NCBI GenBank assembly: GCA_947459215.1 | Contig: CANHCQ010000004.1 | Coordinates: forward strand, 121,551-185,550 | Direction: 5' to 3' | From: Phycisphaerales bacterium | GTDB taxonomy: Bacteria; Planctomycetota; Phycisphaerae; Phycisphaerales; UBA1924 | Length of the DNA stretch: 64,000 bases | In this document: positions 61,763 through 64,000 of the stretch, piece by piece | Layout: the number at the start of each line of letters is the position of its first letter | Position numbering within the stretch: the first letter of the stretch is position 1 | Position numbers and translations under genes: made by a program | The notes under the pieces: generated by a model | Databases searched by the model: none | What the model was told of the DNA's origin: nothing | What the model saw: the letters and a program-made list of their open reading frames with translations, nothing else

Positions 61763-62824
61763 ATGAATTACTCTGCTGCTTCCATCGTTGCGCTCGTAGG
61801 CATCTGCGCCGCGGCGTCCGCTCAGTCCATCAACCCCGACTTCGGCGGGTGCTACTCCATCCGCGACCTCGGCACGCCGCCCGGCGTACCGACCCCGTTC
61901 GGCGGCGTCACGTTCAAGCATGACGACCCCGACCTCATGCTGCTCGGCGGCGCGGCCAACGCAGCCAGCGGCGCCATCTACGCCGTCCGCGTGACCCGCG
62001 ACAGCGAGGGCATTATCAACGGCTACGCCGGTCCCGCCACCAGGTTTGCCGACGCTCCCAACATCGACGGCGGGCTCACCTACGGCCCCGGCAACGTCCT
62101 CTTCTTCACCCGCTTCAGCACCCACGCCATCGGCCAGATCAAGCCCGGCCAGACCACCATGGCCAAGAGCGTCGGACTCACACCGATCTTCCAAGGCTCG
62201 ACCGGATCGATGCAGTTCGTGCCCGCCGGCTACCCCGGCGCCGGCCGCCTGAAAGTCCTGTCCTACTCCGTCGGACTCTGGGCCGACATCAACTACATCG
62301 CCGACGCCAACGGCACCTACGACTTCCCCGCACCTGCCAACACCATCATCGACATCTCGCCGATCCGCCCCGAAGGTGTCGTCTACGTGCAGCCCGGCAA
62401 CCCCGGCTTCACCAAGCACTCCGTCCTCATCTGCGACTACTCCGGTGGCAAGGTCGATGCCTTTGACATCGACGCCAACGGCGACCCCATCCTCGCCACC
62501 AAGCGCAACCTCATCACCGGCTTCCCCGGGCCCGAGGGCGGCACCCGCGACCCCAGGACCGGCCACTTCCTCTTCTCCACCTTCCTCGGCAACCGCCTCA
62601 TCCTCATCACCGGCTTCAACACCAACTGTGCCGCCAACCTCGTCCCCGACTGCGGCGTCGACGACCTCGACTTCCAGGTCTTCGCCCCCGCGTACAACAT
62701 TCTCGACTGCGCCGACCCCACCATGCCCGCCGGCTGTCCGGCCGACCTCAACAAGGACGGCTTCGTCGATGACGCCGATTTCTCCATCTTCGTCGTCGCG
62801 TACAACGGGTTGATCTGCAACTAA
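61763..62824 (+). CDS. Exported propeller-like protein with degenerate GC-type dockerin
   Basis: 353 residues from the ATG at 61763; the signal peptide ends ASA-Q. The body has GGCYSIRDLGTPPGVPTPFGG, YGPGNVLFFTRFSTH and VVYVQPGNPGFTKHSVLICDYSGGKVDAFDID, suggesting a beta-propeller. The first calcium loop has decayed to CAANLVPDCGVDDLDFQVF, lacking the DLNxD ligands; the second is DLNKDGFVDDADF, and the end is LICN. If the fold needs both loops, binding may be weakened. It is followed by a terminator. Confidence 0.77.
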   Translation: MNYSAASIVALVGICAAASAQSINPDFGGCYSIRDLGTPPGVPTPFGGVTFKHDDPDLMLLGGAANAASGAIYAVRVTRDSEGIINGYAGPATRFADAPNIDGGLTYGPGNVLFFTRFSTHAIGQIKPGQTTMAKSVGLTPIFQGSTGSMQFVPAGYPGAGRLKVLSYSVGLWADINYIADANGTYDFPAPANTIIDISPIRPEGVVYVQPGNPGFTKHSVLICDYSGGKVDAFDIDANGDPILATKRNLITGFPGPEGGTRDPRTGHFLFSTFLGNRLILITGFNTNCAANLVPDCGVDDLDFQVFAPAYNILDCADPTMPAGCPADLNKDGFVDDADFSIFVVAYNGLICN

Positions 62825-62849
62825 GCCTCCGACGACCACGCGTCACCCC

Positions 62850-62884
62850 AGCCCCGAGGCACCATGCCTCGGGGCTTTCTTTTC
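62850..62884 (+). terminator. Rho-independent terminator
   Basis: Perfect 12-bp stem (62850-62861 with 62865-62876), three-base loop CCA, then TTTCTTTT. Confidence 0.88.
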
Positions 62885-62993
62885 CCGGTTCTCGCGCAAC
62901 TCGACGTCGATTCCTGCGAATAATCCCTCGTCGCGTCACCCCCGCGACTCAACACATCCGCAATCCGGCCAGGGGGGCTTGGCCGTGGAGATG

Positions 62994-63083
62994 TAGGCAT
63001 TAGGCACTAGGCATTAGGCACTAGGACAGACCGATGGAGCGAATCGGTTTTCCCTAGTGCCTAGTGCCCAGTGCCTAGTGCCT
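62994..63083. repeat. GGCACTAGGCAT-type repeat with inverted second arm, copy 2
   Basis: Left arm 62994-63026 has four tandem units of TAGGCA(C/T)TA; right arm 63052-63083 has the inverted units. The two could form a long imperfect hairpin ending ten bases before the deoxyhypusine synthase-like ATG. Confidence 0.65.
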
Positions 63084-63092
63084 CCCCCCGCA

Positions 63093-64000
63093 ATGGCAAA
63101 GAACCAGCCCAAAACGTCCTGGACCAAGAAACAACTCCTCTCCCGCCCGATCGAGCACATCGACATCACCGCCTTCGATGCGCGGCCGATCGTCGACTCG
63201 TACCGCAACATGGCGTACTCGAGCCGCACGCTCGCCAACGCGGCCGACATCTACTCCATGATGCTCAAGGACAAGGAGTGCGCCGTTATCCTGACCCTCG
63301 CGGGCTCCTTGATCTCGGCCGGCCTCAAGAAGGCCATCATCACGCTGCTCGAGAACAACATGGTGGACGCCATCGTCTCCACCGGCGCCAACATCGTCGA
63401 TCAGGACTTCTTCGAGGGCCTGGGCTTCAAGCACTACATCGCCCCCGGCTCGCCGGAAGCTCCTCCGGTCGATGACATGACGCTCCGCAACTGGATGATC
63501 GACCGCATCTACGACACCTATATCAACGAGGACGATCTCCGCGACTGCGACGACACCACCTATGAGATCTTCAACGAGTTCGCGCCCGGCGCGTACTCCA
63601 GCCGCGAGTTCATCGAGGCGATGGGCAAGTACCTCGCCGAGAAGCACCCCAAGAACGAGTCGCTGGTGAAGACGGCGTTCCAGAAGCGTGTTCCGATCTT
63701 CTGCCCCGCGTTCAGCGACTGCTCGGCCGGCTTCGGCATCGTGCTGCAGCAGACCGAGGCCATCGAAGAGGGCCGCGGCCAGGTCGCCTTCGACAGCGGC
63801 AAGGACTTCCGCGAACTGACCGACATTAAGCTCGCCTGCCGCGACACCGGCCTCCTGATGCTCGGCGGCGGCGTGCCCAAGAACTTCGCCCAGGACATCG
63901 TGGTCGCCGCCGAACTGCTGAACGAGCGCAAGGGCGGCAAGGCCCGCGGCGACATCGGCATGCACAAGTACGCCATCCAGATGACCGTCGCCGACAGCCG
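63093..64000 (+). CDS. Deoxyhypusine synthase-like protein (3' end outside window)
   Basis: Partial: 302 residues to the right edge. DAIVSTGANIVDQDFFEGLGFKHY, VPIFCPAFSDCSAGFG and LGGGVPKNFAQD match the deoxyhypusine synthase family, with Lys263 in the position of the catalytic lysine that takes the aminobutyl group from spermidine. In bacteria such homologues occur without eIF5A and some make other polyamines such as homospermidine, so the true acceptor is open. An inverted repeat covers the region just upstream; CCTCCCCCC directly before the ATG gives no ribosome site. Confidence 0.9.
   Translation, partial: MAKNQPKTSWTKKQLLSRPIEHIDITAFDARPIVDSYRNMAYSSRTLANAADIYSMMLKDKECAVILTLAGSLISAGLKKAIITLLENNMVDAIVSTGANIVDQDFFEGLGFKHYIAPGSPEAPPVDDMTLRNWMIDRIYDTYINEDDLRDCDDTTYEIFNEFAPGAYSSREFIEAMGKYLAEKHPKNESLVKTAFQKRVPIFCPAFSDCSAGFGIVLQQTEAIEEGRGQVAFDSGKDFRELTDIKLACRDTGLLMLGGGVPKNFAQDIVVAAELLNERKGGKARGDIGMHKYAIQMTVADS

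Noticed and set aside
61583..62839. Long minus-strand open frame continuous with the M24 peptidase frame.
   Set aside because: It is antisense to the GC-dockerin gene at 61763-62824 and reads as a mirror of its repeats; the peptidase has a good ribosome site at 61582.

Overview
The window is GC-rich bacterial DNA, most probably from the Planctomycetota, class Phycisphaerae (Phycisphaerales-like). The evidence is: thirteen secreted proteins end in a paired calcium-loop module with conserved cysteines (a 'GC-type' dockerin-like C-terminus); two further exported proteins carry PEP-CTERM-like C-termini; an ECF-type sigma factor overlaps a large Ser/Thr kinase gene; and a deoxyhypusine synthase-like gene is present. 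I see no tRNA, rRNA, CRISPR array, integrase or transposase.

Layout. 1-18969 is almost all minus strand: a truncated secreted GH13 amylase, then exported GC-dockerin proteins (DNRLRE-like, beta-propeller, choice-of-anchor C/DUF642, Ig-like, lipase-like). Inserted among them are two ATGA-overlapping pairs that include a PEP-CTERM protein, and one housekeeping gene, dihydrolipoyl dehydrogenase. 19163-25757 holds two plus-strand GC-dockerin genes and a 1291-residue minus-strand adhesin (autotransporter-type repeats, Ig-like, two PA14-like domains, dockerin). 26021-29039 is an ECF sigma/kinase pair divergent from that adhesin. 29310-31063 is rplK-rplA-rplJ, ending at a strong terminator with no rplL. 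31164-31674 is a hairpin-rich non-coding stretch before a pseudopilin operon (31675-33517). 33624-38464 holds a lipoprotein, a TPR protein, an LpxL-like acyltransferase and queA, with several dispersed palindromic repeats between them. 38676-46126 holds a class V aminotransferase, a 135-residue protein coupled to a DUF4132 protein, a signal-peptide protein and a lone nuoF. 46134-51413 holds another GC-dockerin protein, yajQ, two GNAT acetyltransferases and pgl. 51560-57006 holds a transglutaminase-like protein, a P1B-4-type metal ATPase, an Rrf2 regulator and an MBL-fold hydrolase. 57099-60065 encodes the most striking protein: an exported beta-carbonic anhydrase fused to a complete methyl-accepting chemoreceptor. 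An M24 peptidase, another GC-dockerin protein and a truncated deoxyhypusine synthase-like gene close the window.

How it fits together. The common theme is the cell surface. Two different C-terminal sorting or attachment signals (GC-dockerin and PEP-CTERM-like) are used side by side, on hydrolases, propellers and adhesins that look suited to binding and degrading polymers. The pseudopilins and the sigma/kinase pair may serve secretion and control, but that is inference. The carbonic anhydrase-chemoreceptor fusion suggests a membrane device coupling CO2/bicarbonate chemistry to CheA signalling; this is also inference from domain architecture. All start sites were chosen by eye from Shine-Dalgarno spacing and signal peptides, and family names come from motif recognition without any search.
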